Source: Anarhynchus alexandrinus (lineage: Eukaryota; Chordata; Aves; Charadriiformes; Charadriidae). Taken from it: a DNA stretch of 64,000 bases. The number at the start of each line of letters is the position of its first letter. Position 1 is the first letter of the stretch. Where the stretch lies: contig VUYV01000004.1 in NCBI GenBank assembly GCA_008711295.1, forward strand, positions 45,005 through 109,004, given 5' to 3'. The notes under the pieces are model-generated. The model was not told where the DNA came from and did not search any database. It saw nothing but the letters and a program-made list of their open reading frames with translations. Positions 1 to 15,400 of this stretch are shown one piece after another. The position numbers were made by a program, and so were the translations under genes.

Positions 1-358
1 TTCTCTTCCTGATTCTAGAATCAGTGTTTGATGAGGCTAATATATTTACAACTCATTTACTCCTTCACACTGGCTACACAACCTTACTGTAGCACCAAAG
101 ATAAGATTTTAATCTCTATACAGAGAGAAGGGAAAGCATTTCAAGTCATTCTCACTAGAGACAGTGGTGTGCAACTATATTGGAAAGGTATTGAAATGGT
201 TAGTAGTCTGAATTCAGATACATCTTAAATAGATTCGTGAGTACTAAAGGCAAATTGTGCAAAATAGCCTTAGTCTTTTGAACAAGTCATATAAAAATAT
301 ACATATTTTATGTACTTGGCCATTTTTCTCCAAAACAAAATCTCCAGTGATGACTTAC
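1..358 (-). other. KNTC1 intron 51 (partial)
   Basis: This is the start of the intron after exon 51. I see no exon-like segment, repeat or RNA gene in it. Confidence 0.7.
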
Positions 359-468
359 TTCTGAGGGCAGTATGCTTGGACACAGCCATTTCTCCAGCAG
401 TTTATCCCAAATTTTGTTCATATCCAAACTGTTAATTTCAGCTATCTCCTTAGCTGCCATATGGATAT
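359..468 (-). CDS. KNTC1: KNTC1 exon 51, last exon within the window
   Basis: Residues 1804-1840, DIHMAAKEIA to SILPSE. Acceptor TTACGTAG, donor GAA|GTAAGT. The next exon would lie left of position 1, because positions 1-358 show no matching coding sequence. Confidence 0.95.
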
Positions 469-3400
469 CTACGTAAATAGGTAGAGACAATATATTTACA
501 AAGTAGTATTATCTCACTTAGCATTTTTTTAAGAATGTCTTTTTGCTCCTTTGAAACTAGATTATGGATACTTACCTGGATAATCTCTGCCAGTCGGATT
601 CTGGATTCTTTGATCTATACTGTGGTGATCGTATAGTAAAATGATAAGATTTGCTGGTTTCCCGATATACTTTAAATGCTCTCCAGTGTTCAAGTTATGT
701 GTTATTAGAACATTTTCTGTTGCTGATCGCTTATACTGCATATATAATTTCTTCTGTAGGACTTCCGCTTTTTCACGTGAATCATCCTTTAGCAAAACAC
801 CACAGTTTTATATAAAACAACCTCCTTTTACTCATAAACACTAGAAGAATTATCTTAACTTTTTATAGTCTAAAACAGTGAACTGGGTAGCAAGACCTGT
901 TCTTCAGATCTGTCCCCATACCCGTATCTGCGGGTATTTTTTCTATAAACAGACAGCATTAACCACGCTGCTCTAGCAAGAAAACATATTTTGAAAAAAA
1001 TTGTAAACAAAGGTATGTTGTGAAAAAGCCAAATAAAATATGTACCACATGCACCAGTACACAAAACTAAGACATTCTGAGGTAAAATGGAGCAGAAAAA
1101 AGATTTAATATTAAATCTTGGCTGCTAGAATTACAGTTTAGTTTTGGCACAATTCTATTCAAAGATGTGACTACATATCAGAGAACTATTTAGTGTTCAT
1201 TGTGACTCAATAACTCCATAGGAAGTTTGATATTTATAAGCAAGGGTGAGATTCTTATTCACTTTTCCACACCAACCATGTAAAAATGAGCCTGAGAATC
1301 AAGTCAAAGCAGACTTTCTTTATATATACTACTACAAATAGCTAAATGGTCTTGGAACTCAAAGCAAAAGTCAATAACACTAATGATCTAACAGCTAGAA
1401 CAGATTCCAACTCATTCTCCTGCAGCAAGAAAAATGCATACAACAGAAGAAAGAACAAATTATTCTTTCTTGAAACTATATTTTTTGTCCAGCCTCCAAG
1501 AATTTAAGCCTAATTTTTGCTACGTTGTGAACAGGAGAATGTTACTGGACAGAGAGGGTTCTTCTGAGGGGTCACTGACACCGTCACTTCCCATAACAGA
1601 GTTGGTTAAGGTACAATTTACACATCACTATCCAAAACACCAAAAGACAAAACACTAACATAAGTACCTGACTGTAAAACGACAGTTTTACAAGCAGTTT
1701 ACCATTACCTTGGCTGTAGTATTCTTTAGCCATTTGTCAGCTAGATAGAGACAGAATTTAAATGCCTGAATCTGGTCAGGACCTTTTTTAAAGAAAAAAA
1801 GGGGGAGAAGGAAGTAAATAAAGTAAGTTTTAATTAATCCTTTCTACCGTATACAGAATATCCATTTTATTTCAAAGAATTAAAAAAAAAATAAAATAGA
1901 AGCTATTTAAAATATTAGGAAAGCTCTCGTACCTGAAGAGCAAAAAAATATTATCTATTTGGATTCAGATAATAGAGAAGCTATTTGGCTGAAATATTTG
2001 CTTTTCCTGGAAAATTTGTCTGAAGAGGGTATGAACATGCAGAAACTTTAAGCAAGACAACATGGCTTAAAAACAGAGAAAAAAGGATTTAATAGTGAGG
2101 CTGTGTTATAAAATGGCTGTTGTTCTAGCCTACTGTTCAAAATTGGATGTAGGAGACAAATGCATTTATTCTCAAACTTCCCCAGGTTTTATCCAAGAAG
2201 ACTGAACAAATGTTTGGTTACAGGCTAGCTTTTCTTTGCTCAAACCTATTCTCCTCCTGCCATTACTTCATCCCTCAAGTCACCACATTTGCACCTTACC
2301 TGTTGGAAATTCTTGTGCAATCTTGTGAGCTGTAGCTACAGCCCACTCTGGATTAATTATAGACAGCAGATATGACTGAATCGTCTGCACAGTTTTAGTT
2401 GTTTCCTTGTTTACGACTGACGTATAGCCAGTGTTTCTCATTTCAAATATTTTTGGTTTCAATTTTTTTTCAAAGACATGCTGAGCTGCAGACATGTATA
2501 AGATATCCAGTGAAACCTAGAAAAACATTGGAGTAGATTAAGAGTTGTCAGAAGTCCTATCGTGAGGCCAAAATCATGCAAAAAAAACCCAAATCAAAAG
2601 CTCTGTTTTGTGGCGGGTAAAAAGAATAATTTTGAAATAAATCGTTTCAAGATGCTACTTTACCTTCATTAGTTTGGAAATCAACAGAAGCGTCGGAAAG
2701 GATTCCTCACTGAGCTCTGCAGCTGAAAGGAAAAAGACAGCTGTCTACGATAGCATCACAGTCCACCTGCAGCTTTCTCTATAAAATTAAGCACTTTCAG
2801 TTTATTGTTAGATGCAGACCTCCATTGGGAGAGAAAGAATATAATCTTAATTATCCACACCGGCCTGGGAAGTGGGATACGTGGATTGGTCTTTGAGAGG
2901 CCCGAAGAAAAGAATTTAAGGACAGAATTCTGCATTGTATGTATTGTCTCAGCTCCACTGAAAGCCAGTGACCTCACCAGTAGCAATTTGAGAGCACAAA
3001 GGCTTTCAGAAGTACTTGGGATGAAAAATGCATTAATAAAGAAATACAATTAATATAAAATATATACTGTAGAACTTTGAAGTTCACAGATAGCAGAGAA
3101 AGGGAATCATACATATATCTAGCCATAGAAAACACTGAACGTACATATAATGTTCCAGAAACATCGTGGAGTTCTAAAGAATATCAGATGAAAGGGCAGT
3201 CTGGTTTGAGCAGCCGGAGATAAGGGAATCACATGCTCTAAAACGTATTGGTGTTCCAGGTCCACAGGTGGAGAAATTCTTTTATAAGATTCCAGATGTT
3301 TGAGGAGGCTCAAAGCCTAGGGGGGTGGGAATAAAAAAATAATTTAAAAAAGAGGCAAGGAAAAAGCAAAAAAGCCACAAGACAACCATATTTCTCCCCG

Positions 3401-6400
3401 CCCCCCCAGTGAACATGCCTAAGTGCTGGAGACATAGTTTTTTTGGCAAGGTTGGTACATATCTGTAGAGTTTTTATCCCTGCTATGAGCCATTGCTGAG
3501 AAACAGCTAGAGATCACTACTTCTTGAATGCTATCTTCTGAATGAGAGCTGTGTACATAGAATAATTCAATTAATTTCAACAGATTCTTGAATAACTACG
3601 CTCATAAATAGACAAAACAATACAGATGCCATTAGCAAGGTAACAGCAACATATTTAGATGTACCTGATTCAGCTGGATACTGCAGTTCATTTCACCAGC
3701 ATTTTGTAACACTTTCAGGACAATTTCAATAGTTTCATAGTCATAAGGATCAAGCTGTTGAAAACAACAATCTATTTTACAAGATCTTATATGATTTGTC
3801 TCATAAAAACACACAACTAAGTTAACTTTTTCCAATTTTAATACCAACTACATTGACGTAACACTGAAGAAACAGATAAGCATTATGACATATTTCCTTA
3901 AAACAAAAGACTTCCACTTCAGTCCTAAATCCAGAAAAAAATGTCAGGATATTGCAGAAAGACCAAACATGAAGTGATGAAAAGAAAAAAAAACAAAAAA
4001 ACCCAACAAAACCAAAGCCCCCAAAACCCCCTAAAAAACACCAAACCCCAACCAAACAAAAACCCCAAAGATATTTTTTTTTTTGCCCCTATCTATTTTT
4101 AATGTGGCACTTTGAAATATTTCCAGTGTGCTCTGATTTTTAGAAGTGACTTTTTTGTTTGATTATTTTCTGGTTGTTTTTTAAGGGAAGTTGGGAAGCA
4201 ATACTTCTCTTTAAAGACAATTAGATATGTTGTTCTATTGTTTTTTTCTAGAGAAGTAGAAAACCGAAACTTAACATTTATGTTCTTTAGCAAAATTGGA
4301 AAAAAAGAACCTTTTCAAATTTCTGTGGCATTATTAATATGCCACTCAAGTGACATGCAGCATTTGAGACTAGATGCATGCTACAGGGATTCCTTTTGCT
4401 TGTTTTGGTGTATTGTTTTTTTGTTTTGTCTTTTTTTTTTTTTTTTTTTTACCTTGTACAATATTCCACTGAGTCTAGCAACCAGGTCTTTCGTGCTTTT
4501 CAGGAGTGGAATTATTTCGAGTGCTTTAGCTAATAGTGTAGAATGAGGTTGCTTCTCACTGTATTCTGCAGAGTCATCTTCAACATGATTTCTATTAGCA
4601 TTCTGGAGAAGAAGTGTTTCAATGCAAAGCTGCAGTGCGTCATCGCTGTCCAGCATGAAAGTACTAGAAGAGGACAGAATATTATTTTGTCTGTGACCTT
4701 TAGTGTCATCAAGGTGCTTATTTCCTCACTAATAAATTCACCAGAGACCAGGATGTATTCTGATTAATACTTAAAATAACCCAACCCAAACTATTTGCAT
4801 ATTACATTAATTAGGATCTATTTAAACTAAAATAGATTTCAGTAGGCACGGTTATTATTACAGCAACAATTAACACAATTGATTTGCTTCAATTATTACC
4901 TGCAGTAATTCAATATAAGATCTGTGTCTACTTTTGGATTTTGTACCAGCATTCTTAAGAGTTCCTTCTTCCTTATTGGTGGTTGTCTAAACACAGCCTC
5001 GAAAGAAATCTAGAGATAAATAAACATTTTATCTTCTTTCCAAAGAAGTCTTTTAGACAATATCAAGACTAACTCCTTATATAGTCAACCTTTTATGTTT
5101 TCTTTAGTTTTAATCCAGAGATTTCAGAGCAGGAAAAAGCAGTGCATTTATTTACTATGCCCTGTGCCAAGTAATATTTAAGCACTTAAAAGTTCTTTTA
5201 AAGCACCCTCAATTATTGCATTTCTCAGTTTCTGAGGTTTATTTAAGCAGACAAGCAGAATGAAAAATTAAAGACAAAACAAACCCCCAACCTTCCTTAC
5301 ATTTGAATGGGAAATCTGTCTAAAAATCACAATAAACCTCAGAAGATACTGACTTTTACTCAGTTAATAAAACCCTAAAATAAATTAAAAAAAAAAATCA
5401 AACTTACACCAAATTCGCCAAGTTGGATACCCCATTCTGCATCAGTAACCAATTCCTGGAATTTTTTTTTTTCTTTTTCTTCACCACATAGGTTAGCAAG
5501 CTGTGCTCCAACCAGAGCTACCGCCTAAAAGAAGTGAGAAAGGAAGTGATTACAAGTATAATAATTAATCTGAAAAGTGGGAATCCTAAGGTCTAAATCC
5601 TCAGAGTAATTTAAAACAATTCATAGATAATCACAAAACTGTGTAAAATGAAAACAATCCTCACAAAAGGTAGTATCCTGATTACCCCACTTCCTGAGTT
5701 GGCAGTTCAAAGCTACTTTACAACTGAATTTCTTTCTCAAAAATATTCTGTTAGTATTGTACTAGTGAAACTAATACAAAAGGTATTTTTAGGCATTATC
5801 TTTTCTCCAAATTTATATCATTCTCCCTCCCCATTTCCTTGCTATGCTTTACTTCCCATCTTCCTTTGTATTTCTATAGATGTATTTATTTATTCATTCC
5901 ATTCTTGACAACCGCTGCCAGAGAACAATTTCTCCAAAATATAATGTAGGTATAAATTATGATGGGACCTGAAATAAACAATTTCAAGCTTTTGATTAAG
6001 TCACGATGAGGTAACCTAATGCTTGGACTTACATCACACTAACTATTCACAGCAACTGCCTGTGCACAATCTTACACTGTGGTAAGGCGAGGCAGCTTCT
6101 CTCTCAGTCATGCCCTAAATGAGGAACTTGTTGAAACTTAATAATGGCAAACTATTGCGCTTCTATATGATATTACTGGTGTCTTTTTTAAAGAAACTCT
6201 TAAACATTCTCTATTTGCTGAAGAAATACATTGCCTTGTGAACTTACCAAAACTTTTCTGTAATTTTGCCACGTATTGTTTATGACATCCCACAGCTTAT
6301 TGAACATATCTTCCTTGGGCAAAATTGTGCAATATCCCAATGCCAGGTCCTGATCTATGAAACGACAGCTGAACACCTGTGTTTTAGGAAAAAAAAAAAT

Positions 6401-9400
6401 AATTATAAACTTTAGGAATTTATTTTAGTAGGTCTTTTTGTATAAAGTATAACACATAAAAATTACTCTGCAAAGTACTCTGCAATTTAGAAGTTAAGTT
6501 AAGGGCCTTTAAGTTAGAAAACAAAAAAAGAATAAAAATGGATTTCAGGTTTTAGAACTTAAAATCTAAATATACTGAAGCCAGTCTAACAGTGACTTCC
6601 CTAAGTCTAAACTGCCTTAGAAGATGGTATATTGCAGGTTTTGCAGATAGCTTTTTAAAAAACTCCCCTCAACTAGATGTCTACAAATCTAAAATGAAAC
6701 CAGGATTGAAAATGAGATAGCAAATAGCTACAGATCATAAAGGCCATTATTATAACTTAGGAGTCCTTAAAGGATCCCACAGAGATGAAGCTCCCACTGC
6801 ACCTAACCTTTCAGGCCCATCAACTAGTGTATGATCAAAGAGCCATAGCTCGTAAGAGGCTCAAATGCGCCAGGGCTACATGTGGCTGCCAGCAAGGTGG
6901 TGTCAGTGCCAAGCCTGTTCAGAAACACACACTCCAGCTGTGGCAGGAATCCAGGCAGCTGTTTCTGTAGAGCCCAACGCTGTCAGGCCACCCAGCCCAC
7001 CCTTGTCCCATTCTGGTATTGAGACAGGAGACTGTGGAACCCAATCCCTTCGCACTACTGCAACACCGCCAGTCCTTCCCCTCACCTTCTCTATGGTTTT
7101 CCAAGCTGTGTGATTTTTTTCAGAAGGTGTGGGTTTCCTGGTGTTTGGCCACATGACAATTTCAGAATAGGTTTTTGTAACAGGAAGGGTAGCCCCTTTC
7201 TTCATAGAGCAGAAGAAAGGGGATCACTCCTATCCTTTTCAGAGCACTCTTACCTTGTGTAGTAAGGTCAGGATAACGGTCATAATTACTGAAGTATACT
7301 TCTGTTTCAGAGCAATGAGAAAGCTTTTGGTTTCAGCTAGCATATGGCCATCATGTAGCTATTATAAAAAAAAAGACAGACAGAACATGGTTAAAAAGAA
7401 ATTCTAAGCCTTCAACTTCTCTTGTCATTTATAGCATAATAGGAGGTACTATAGTAATTGTATTTTCAGATTTAAATAAGGTCTTATAAAGATCTCTTCT
7501 AGATAGAAAAAGGATTTCTGTTTCCAAGTGCTTTTGAATTGAGGAGTATTTCTTGAATATTCTACTCGCAACTTTTCCCATACTAACCAATGATAAAACA
7601 ACGTGAAAGAACATAATAAACTACTATTAACATTGATTTTATTCCTGGCATCCCTGCAGAGACTGTAAGTTTAGTTCTGAACATGCTTTGCAAACAGAAA
7701 CAGAGGACCTTGAAAAATAGGGAAGAAACTACCAGCTCCTTTCACAAAACGACTCAACATCTGATCAAGTGGTACTAATTTTTAAAAGGTCATGGCGATA
7801 GCCTCTCCCATACCTATCAAATTCTTATATAACTACTCTAAAGCTGTTAATAGTCGGCATACTTCTGAGATTTACTCTCAGCAAAATCCAGCATTGTTCT
7901 TGCCATACCTTTTCACTCAGGGAGAAATCCATGTTGTTTGATACACCGTGTTGAAGACAGGATCCAAACGAACTGACTATTATCCGCAAAGCTAATTCGC
8001 ACTGACTGCACTCCATGAGGTTCTGTAGCACTGCACAGATGGGAGTTCTAACTGGCAGCAGAAGGTTCTGGCCTGTCATGTTTTGAAAACAATCAACCCA
8101 AGAAAATAATCAGTATATTTATATTAAGCATATTGTTCTCAGTATTAATATCAGAGCAGTTTCTCTTTTTCTTCATTAAATGTATGACACAAGATCAGCC
8201 TTAGCTCCCTTTGAAACCTTAAATTTTCAGGGCTTTTAATTTAATATGGACTCCCACTTTAGTTCAAAAACCAGAAGTTGCTCATCTTCTTGGAAAGGCT
8301 CTAATGGATCCTAGCTCACAGTGCTAGAACTTCTGTACCGAAGTACGGGCTCCGACAACATGGCCAAAGTCACATGACTGAATGGTAGCAATGACCATCC
8401 AAACTGGTGTCTTCTGTGCTGAACCAAACTATCCCCCTAGAATATGGCTTTAAGTGGGACATCTAGGCACCTATTTAAAAAAACTGTGGGTTAGTCATGC
8501 TTGTGTAGGTTTAATTTACACCTCACGTTTTCTAGTGGTCTGGTTTATACTTCTAGTGCGGTGACTCTGCCATCATGATACCTTTAATAAATGCGCAGTT
8601 TGCCAGGCTTGTAGAGTCCAGAGGATACAGCTTGTTCTCTGAAAGACAGACAAATACACAGCGGCAGTGTGCCAAGAACTCAGCAACACTGTGAAGCTTG
8701 GAAGTACCTTAAAAATGCTATAATTCAGGAACAGTACATAAAATAAAGACACATGAACTCTAAGAGCCAGGACTGCTAATTTTTTACTGTGCCTCATCAG
8801 AAGTTATTTTATAGGAGGGAATATCTTTTCAAACACACAAAAGAAATACAAACCAACAGTTTTCAGTAACTACTTTGTGTGTAAATCCCTTTGTCTTGAT
8901 GAGACAGTCAACATAAACACTTCATCTGTGAAGGTAATAAATCTATTCAAATCAATCAAATAAGAGTATCCTTTATAGGTAGATTTAGCACTGTGCAACA
9001 GAATTTGCAATTACATGCTTTTTAATACACCAATGACACATTAGGAAGGAAAACATTTACATCAAGGAGTATTAACAATAAATAATTCTTAAATATTCAG
9101 CACTGCTGTTATAGAGCTGAAAGTGTCTTTTTTCAGCACCTACAACGTTGTAGAGTTCTGTTTATAATACTTGAAATTTTCAAAAAGTTGTTGTGTATGT
9201 ACAATGGTATATAATACAAGGACAATCATTTTAGAATAAGCTGAAATTAATCTTGATAAAACCCTGTCTCTATTAGTTGCTACCAGAAGATGTCTAGAGA
9301 AGATCACAAGAACAGGGCAAGTTTATAGTAACGCTTCTCCAGAGCATTCTCCATATCTTCAGGTATTTGTCATTCAGATTCTTCCTGAACCACAACAAAA

Positions 9401-12400
9401 AACAAAGTCATTTTTACATTTTAGACTCCCTCCCCCCGCAACAGATACTTCTTCCATGAGTTTGTCCAATTGAGATTTCTGAGGTAATGATTTCCACACA
9501 CATGCTGAATTATTTATATTCCTAGATAAAAACCAATATGAAATACAGATTGTATATTGACTGAATGTTCAGGAAAGCAAGTTTACCACAAACAGGCAGA
9601 AGAGAAGAAGTAGTTTCATATGCAACTGGAAGAGCTATCTGTGGATCAAGAACTATCCCATCTTCATTAAAGAAGTCATCATATGTCCACTCTTCATAAG
9701 GATCTCTATCTCCTCCAAAAGATGTTGTCTAAGTAAGAACATTGTCAAAAGAGCACACAAAAAAAAAGAACAGCTAATAAGTTTACTAATGACTAAGTGT
9801 TGCAAGAGATTCCAGTTTTTGAATACAGGATTAGAACATGATCTTCTATTTGAAAATGGATTCTACTATGCTACTTTTTGTTAAATGGCCAGTAGCACTA
9901 AACATATTTCCTACTTAGAGTGGCCACATTTCTCTTTAATGTCGCAGTTATTTAGTTGTACAGCCAAAATGCATTCTTAATTAATTTAATGGAGGCTTCC
10001 ATAAACATTCTTGGCAAAATATTACAAGCAAATATTTTTCAAATGGAACATTTCTTAGAAAAATAACATTCAGTGCATAAATATGCTTGCCTAGCCGCTT
10101 TGATCTATTCCACTCAAACTGTAAGAGCCCATTCATTTCAAGTAGCCTAAAGCACTGCTTGACCTGAACAAAAAACAAAGATGCTATTCTAGAACTTCAT
10201 CCATCCTAAAGTTTTAAAGTCAGCTCTCTACGCTCTCTAGCAGTCCTAGCAGCAGCTAGTCAATAAAATCACTAATATTCTCAGTCACATTTGAGGGATT
10301 TATTATACTGAAACATAAGTGGAGTATGCTACTTGTGCTTGTGCCATAGCTGCACTGCTTTTAGTACTCAAATCAGTTTACTCTTTATGCTGAAGTACAC
10401 ACGTATTCAGGGAAATTTTTTATTTGTAGAGTTGTGTGGGTTTTTTTTTTTGTTTGCTTTTTAAACAAACTGATTAAATATGACTGGAGAAATGGGAGAA
10501 AAAAAGTATGTACAGTGAACACTATTCAGTCAATCAAGACATTACAGATACTAAAAAAATATATTTAAGTTAGCAGAAAATACCTTTGCTGTAAATCCAT
10601 AATTTTCTATTTGGCACTGTCTGTAAATTTCCTTGGCAGCCAACGTATATTTACATAGTTCCAGACAATCTAATAGCAAATCTGTAGAAATATTAAGATC
10701 ATTAGCATACTATGAATGGAAGGTTGATATGCCCTATCAAAAGGAAACAATTTTTTGCAGCATCTATTTTTACAAAGGCATACATAGAAATTACCTTTGT
10801 TTTCATGTTTATTAAATATTATTTGCAAAGTTGGACTCCCAACATCGCAAATAAATAAATTATAATTGTAATTACCTGGACTACATGCTGTAGCTGCTTG
10901 GCAAGCCATTTCATAGATCACTGATGGAAGATTCATATCTTTAGGAGTGATCATTGGAACATCACCTCCCAACATATGACAAAGCCTCTGACATACTGAA
11001 AACAGCAGCTTCCCTGTTCCTTCATTGTAGTGATTTTCATAGAACTCCCTGTTAAAAAAAAATGGATGTTAAAAATAAAAAAAATAGTCCTTAGTGCTTT
11101 TACTTAAGGCCACATTCTGTTCTAATTATTTAATTCTTTTTTACTTATTTCACCTATTTCACCTATTTTTCACTTATTTCACCTATTGACTCACTGCAAC
11201 CAAAACGTCTGTGACTGAAGTGAAAAAGCACAATGGAGCTTACTTTAGAGATATGTACTGAAGCACATAGAACATGTTAATAATAAGAAATATATTTAAC
11301 ATTTTCATCTCATCTCTTTTGGGAGGAGGTGGTAGTAAATTTAAATAATCTGACAACCGAAGCATGAGGCAGAGACCAGCTAGAAACTATGACATGGTAT
11401 GTATAGTCAGTACAATAGTTTTCTTCTATCTGTGTAAGCTGAGAAGCTCTCATAGTAGTTATTTAATACTGTGCCTTACTTATCTCTCACTATAAAACCA
11501 TAGGGAATCTTTTTACTTAATAATCGTGTTATGGCAAAAACCAATGGCAATTTTCAGAGACTACACTTAACTCTACACACAACATTGTATACAAGCAATA
11601 TAAACACATTGCTTAAGCACTCATTTTTAGAAAAAAACCTAGAGCAAACAAAGAAAACTCCTTTCCTTTGCTCTACACCTACTTGCTTCTGCAAACTATC
11701 AGAAATAGTACAAAAAAGCCCATTAAAAGTTATAATCTTGAAAACCTCTGCAATTTTACCTGCATATTTTTACAGTGTCTTCAACTTTTCCAGCATCTAG
11801 TGCTCTCAAGGCCAATTTTTCTCCCAGCTCTTGCTCCGACTGTTGCAGGAGCAAAGCCAGTCTATACAACCTTGATTCAGTAGAACGGTTCTTGGTTTTA
11901 CCATCTTCTGAATTACAATTCATTGTTTGCACTTTTCTAGACTTTGACAGACATCTGACAGTTTCATAAGCTTTTATATGCTCCTCAAGAAGCCTAGACA
12001 TCAGTGAAGGATTCCTAAATTCTTCAACTGAAAGAAAGATATCAAAATCCTCCTGGGAAAAAAAACACCAAACAATTATAAATTTGTATTCATGTAACTT
12101 CCTTTAAAAATGTTTTCATTTCTTGTTTCATTCCGAGAAATACTTTCACTACAAAGTTGACTTTACTAGTTTCTACCGATTACCGATTTATGTAATAAAT
12201 CAGAGAATTTTGCTAGGCAGTAGGTAAGCAAAATAAAAAATCGTGAAGGATACTGCATGCTCAAATGCTGTATTAAATAATTTAAGTTTACAAACTATAA
12301 GAAGACCTTAATAAAATATTACAGTACTCTATCATGAAATCTTTGAAGTGTTAGCAATTAAGACTTTTAGGACAGTATCTCATTTTTTGATTTAAATGGA

Positions 12401-15400
12401 CAACTGAGTTCCAGTAATCGAGAACTTTCCCAAGCATTATTTAAATTGCTAGATTAGCCTTAGAATCTCCTTTAAGTCAACATTAAAAACAACCTTTGCA
12501 CATAAGTTGCAAATAGAATTAATTTTTAATATCATCCATCTTATAAGAACAATTGGAATAACTACAGTAAATCAAAAGCAGTTTGATACTATAAAGACAC
12601 CCACCTGCAGGGCAGCAAGTGTTTCAAACATTTTTAGGTTTGCCTCACATTCATCTTTCTTCAGAGGATTGTCTGTTGGAGGAGAAAAACAATTACTTCC
12701 TGACTCCATTTACAAACAAATGGTGAGATTTTAAAGTTGTAGCTTACCTTTTTGAATGCTGAACAGGAATTTAAGGATTTCCACGAGTGTCTTAGTCATA
12801 AACATTTGTGTTTTGTGCTGCAGGAAGGGAAGAGATTAATGTTTTGCTTGATCAAAATGTTGCCAGTAACAGACAGTGACCCTCAGGCTTCCACTCTATT
12901 AAAATACTATGCAATGCTCTACAAACCTCTTACGCAAGAATTCTCAAGTCTAAGACACAACCAGTTGAAAAGCAAGAGAACAAAAAGTTATTGCAAATAG
13001 TCATCCTTTATAGAAATAGTGTAATATATATGTTTTCCACACAGTGTGTTAGCTCTGAACAGAAGTTTTGAAAATATACACCCTTCTCCCTTTGTTCTTC
13101 CTTCTCTTGCCCAGAATAACTCCCTAAAACAATTGTTAACAAAAATTCTCTCCTGTGGTTGCACAACAGTAATGTCTATTGTCAACTGTGAAGCTTCAAC
13201 CCACTTTGGTGTGTGGCAAAGCCACACCTACATGTTTTAAATAGATGTTTTCCAAGAAGAACTGCAAAATACATAGGACTAGAGATGTAATAATGCAGCA
13301 GGATTTATAAATTATTAATTGAATTCAGATAGCCATGCCAATGTGTGGAGATGCCTTTAAAATTACACAAAATAATTGTATAGTATACAGAATCAGAATA
13401 AACTCAAGTTGGAAAAGGATTCAAGAGGTTACCTAGCCCAACCTCTTGCTCAAAGCAGGACCAGTTCATCATCCCATTTTGCTAGAACACACAGTTTTTA
13501 CATTTGCATCCCCTACCTTTTTTTAAGCATCTGGGTAAGAACAGTATCTAGAATAATTTGTGCACACACTTTACAACATAAAAGAACTTGGTACCTCTTC
13601 AGAATTATCTGCTTTATTCTGTAATACCAGCGTTCCCCATATAGTCAACCTCTCTGCAACTTTCTCGGCTTCAGCAAGAGTCAGAGATTTTAATAAAGTC
13701 AGAGATTCCTCTCCCTGAAGGTGAAAAAGAACAAAACAACAAGACAAGCAGAAATAATCAAAAGAAAAGGGCATTTGGTTTTGGAAAAGCTAAGTTATGT
13801 GTAATCCCTTGCTTTGCTACAATGGTTGCATGATGGCCAATAGGGTAAGATTAATCTTCTGCCGATGAACTTTGAGAAAATACATTTACTATGACATGAC
13901 TTCCTTAAACTCCGTGAATAGTTTTTGCTAAATATATGAGGCTTTCAGTGAAATCTCTGTGCTTAGTCACTAGAGGTGAATAGGCAAATTAAAATGCAGT
14001 TTTGTTCACTGGCAATTATGCAACGTTTTTAAAACAGTATGATTATCAAGAATACCATGTGCTAATAAGGCAGAACAAATGTTAACATCAGAAACACTAT
14101 TTTGGAGGGGAGTTAATTTGATTCCTTTAATCAAAAAGCCTCCTTTTCTTCAGGTCAAAGAGATACCAATGACATAACCAGAGACAAACACAGGGTATAA
14201 AGGTAATCACACCTACTGTAATGTAGCAAGCAAAGTTAAATGTTTCTAGTTAGGACATCAAAGTAATTTAAAGAGAACTTTACAGTTTTTTGCTAAACTG
14301 GGACTTGAAATTAACTTGGAAAAAAATTTGTACTAAGAGATAAACATTCAATGCCCTGTATCAAAAGACAAACATTCAGGTGCTCTCAATACCAAAGGGG
14401 CAAGTCTGTACTCATGTGGGGTATCGTTGCATTAGAAGAAAGCATTTTTCAGAAGAAAGAATCTTTTCTTACTGTTGGCAAGAAAGCAACTTGCCCCAAA
14501 ACTACATATTTTCACATATTGTTTTTGCTAGAGTTAAGACTTCAATGCCAAACTTCTTTTATATATTGTGGGTCACAATTTCCATCCTGGTTTTGCCACA
14601 AATGAAGGATGTCTTGTGATGTCTAAAACTCTGACAAAGAGTATTATTTTCAATGTTAAGTATAGGCAGTTATATGTACAATTAATAGAACTGTAATGAA
14701 TAAAAATTATATGTAAACCGTGCATAGGATTTCAGCAAGTAGTACAACTTGCCCCTGTTTTGAAAATAGGACCCGGTGTCTTTAAATTCTGAGATCAACT
14801 GACATGAAGTATGTTAGTACCCTTTCTTTGTCAATCAGGTCTATCATCCTCAGAATGTAGACTTCCACAGTGGGCAACATATATGTTGCTACAATTTTCA
14901 AAGCATCCTCCAAAGATGTAGGGGTATCCTGTTTAAGAATGTATTTCACTAGCCTCTGTAAGAAGAAAACAGACATGGACTTTAGTTTGTTGATGTACAG
15001 GACAACAAAAGAAGCAATTTATACACACTACTTCTGCATTGTAGTTTTACAGCTTGTAGTAAGCAAGTTACCTACAAGATTAAAACTTTTGTCTAGAGAA
15101 AACTTGACTAAAGCATAACCAGCAGAAGATTGGACTTGGGGAAGAGAATTATCCTGGGAACTCTCAAAATTCAGGGGACTCATCTGGCTCCACAGGATGG
15201 CAAGGAACTTTTCCAGAAATACTCATGTTTTCTCCCTAATAAAGGGGAGATGCTAAAAAAAAAAAAAAAGAAAATATTTTTTAAAAATTGCCAAGTATCC
15301 TTCACTGTGAACTTAGGAGAAATCGGATCTGAAGTCTTGAAAGGACTTAGCCTCAGGGGTAATGGCTTCAAACTGGAAGAGGGGAGATTTAGAATAGATA

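Noticed and set aside
3822..4055. Gly/Phe-rich open frame on the minus strand
   Set aside because: Translation of the A/C-rich low-complexity tract.
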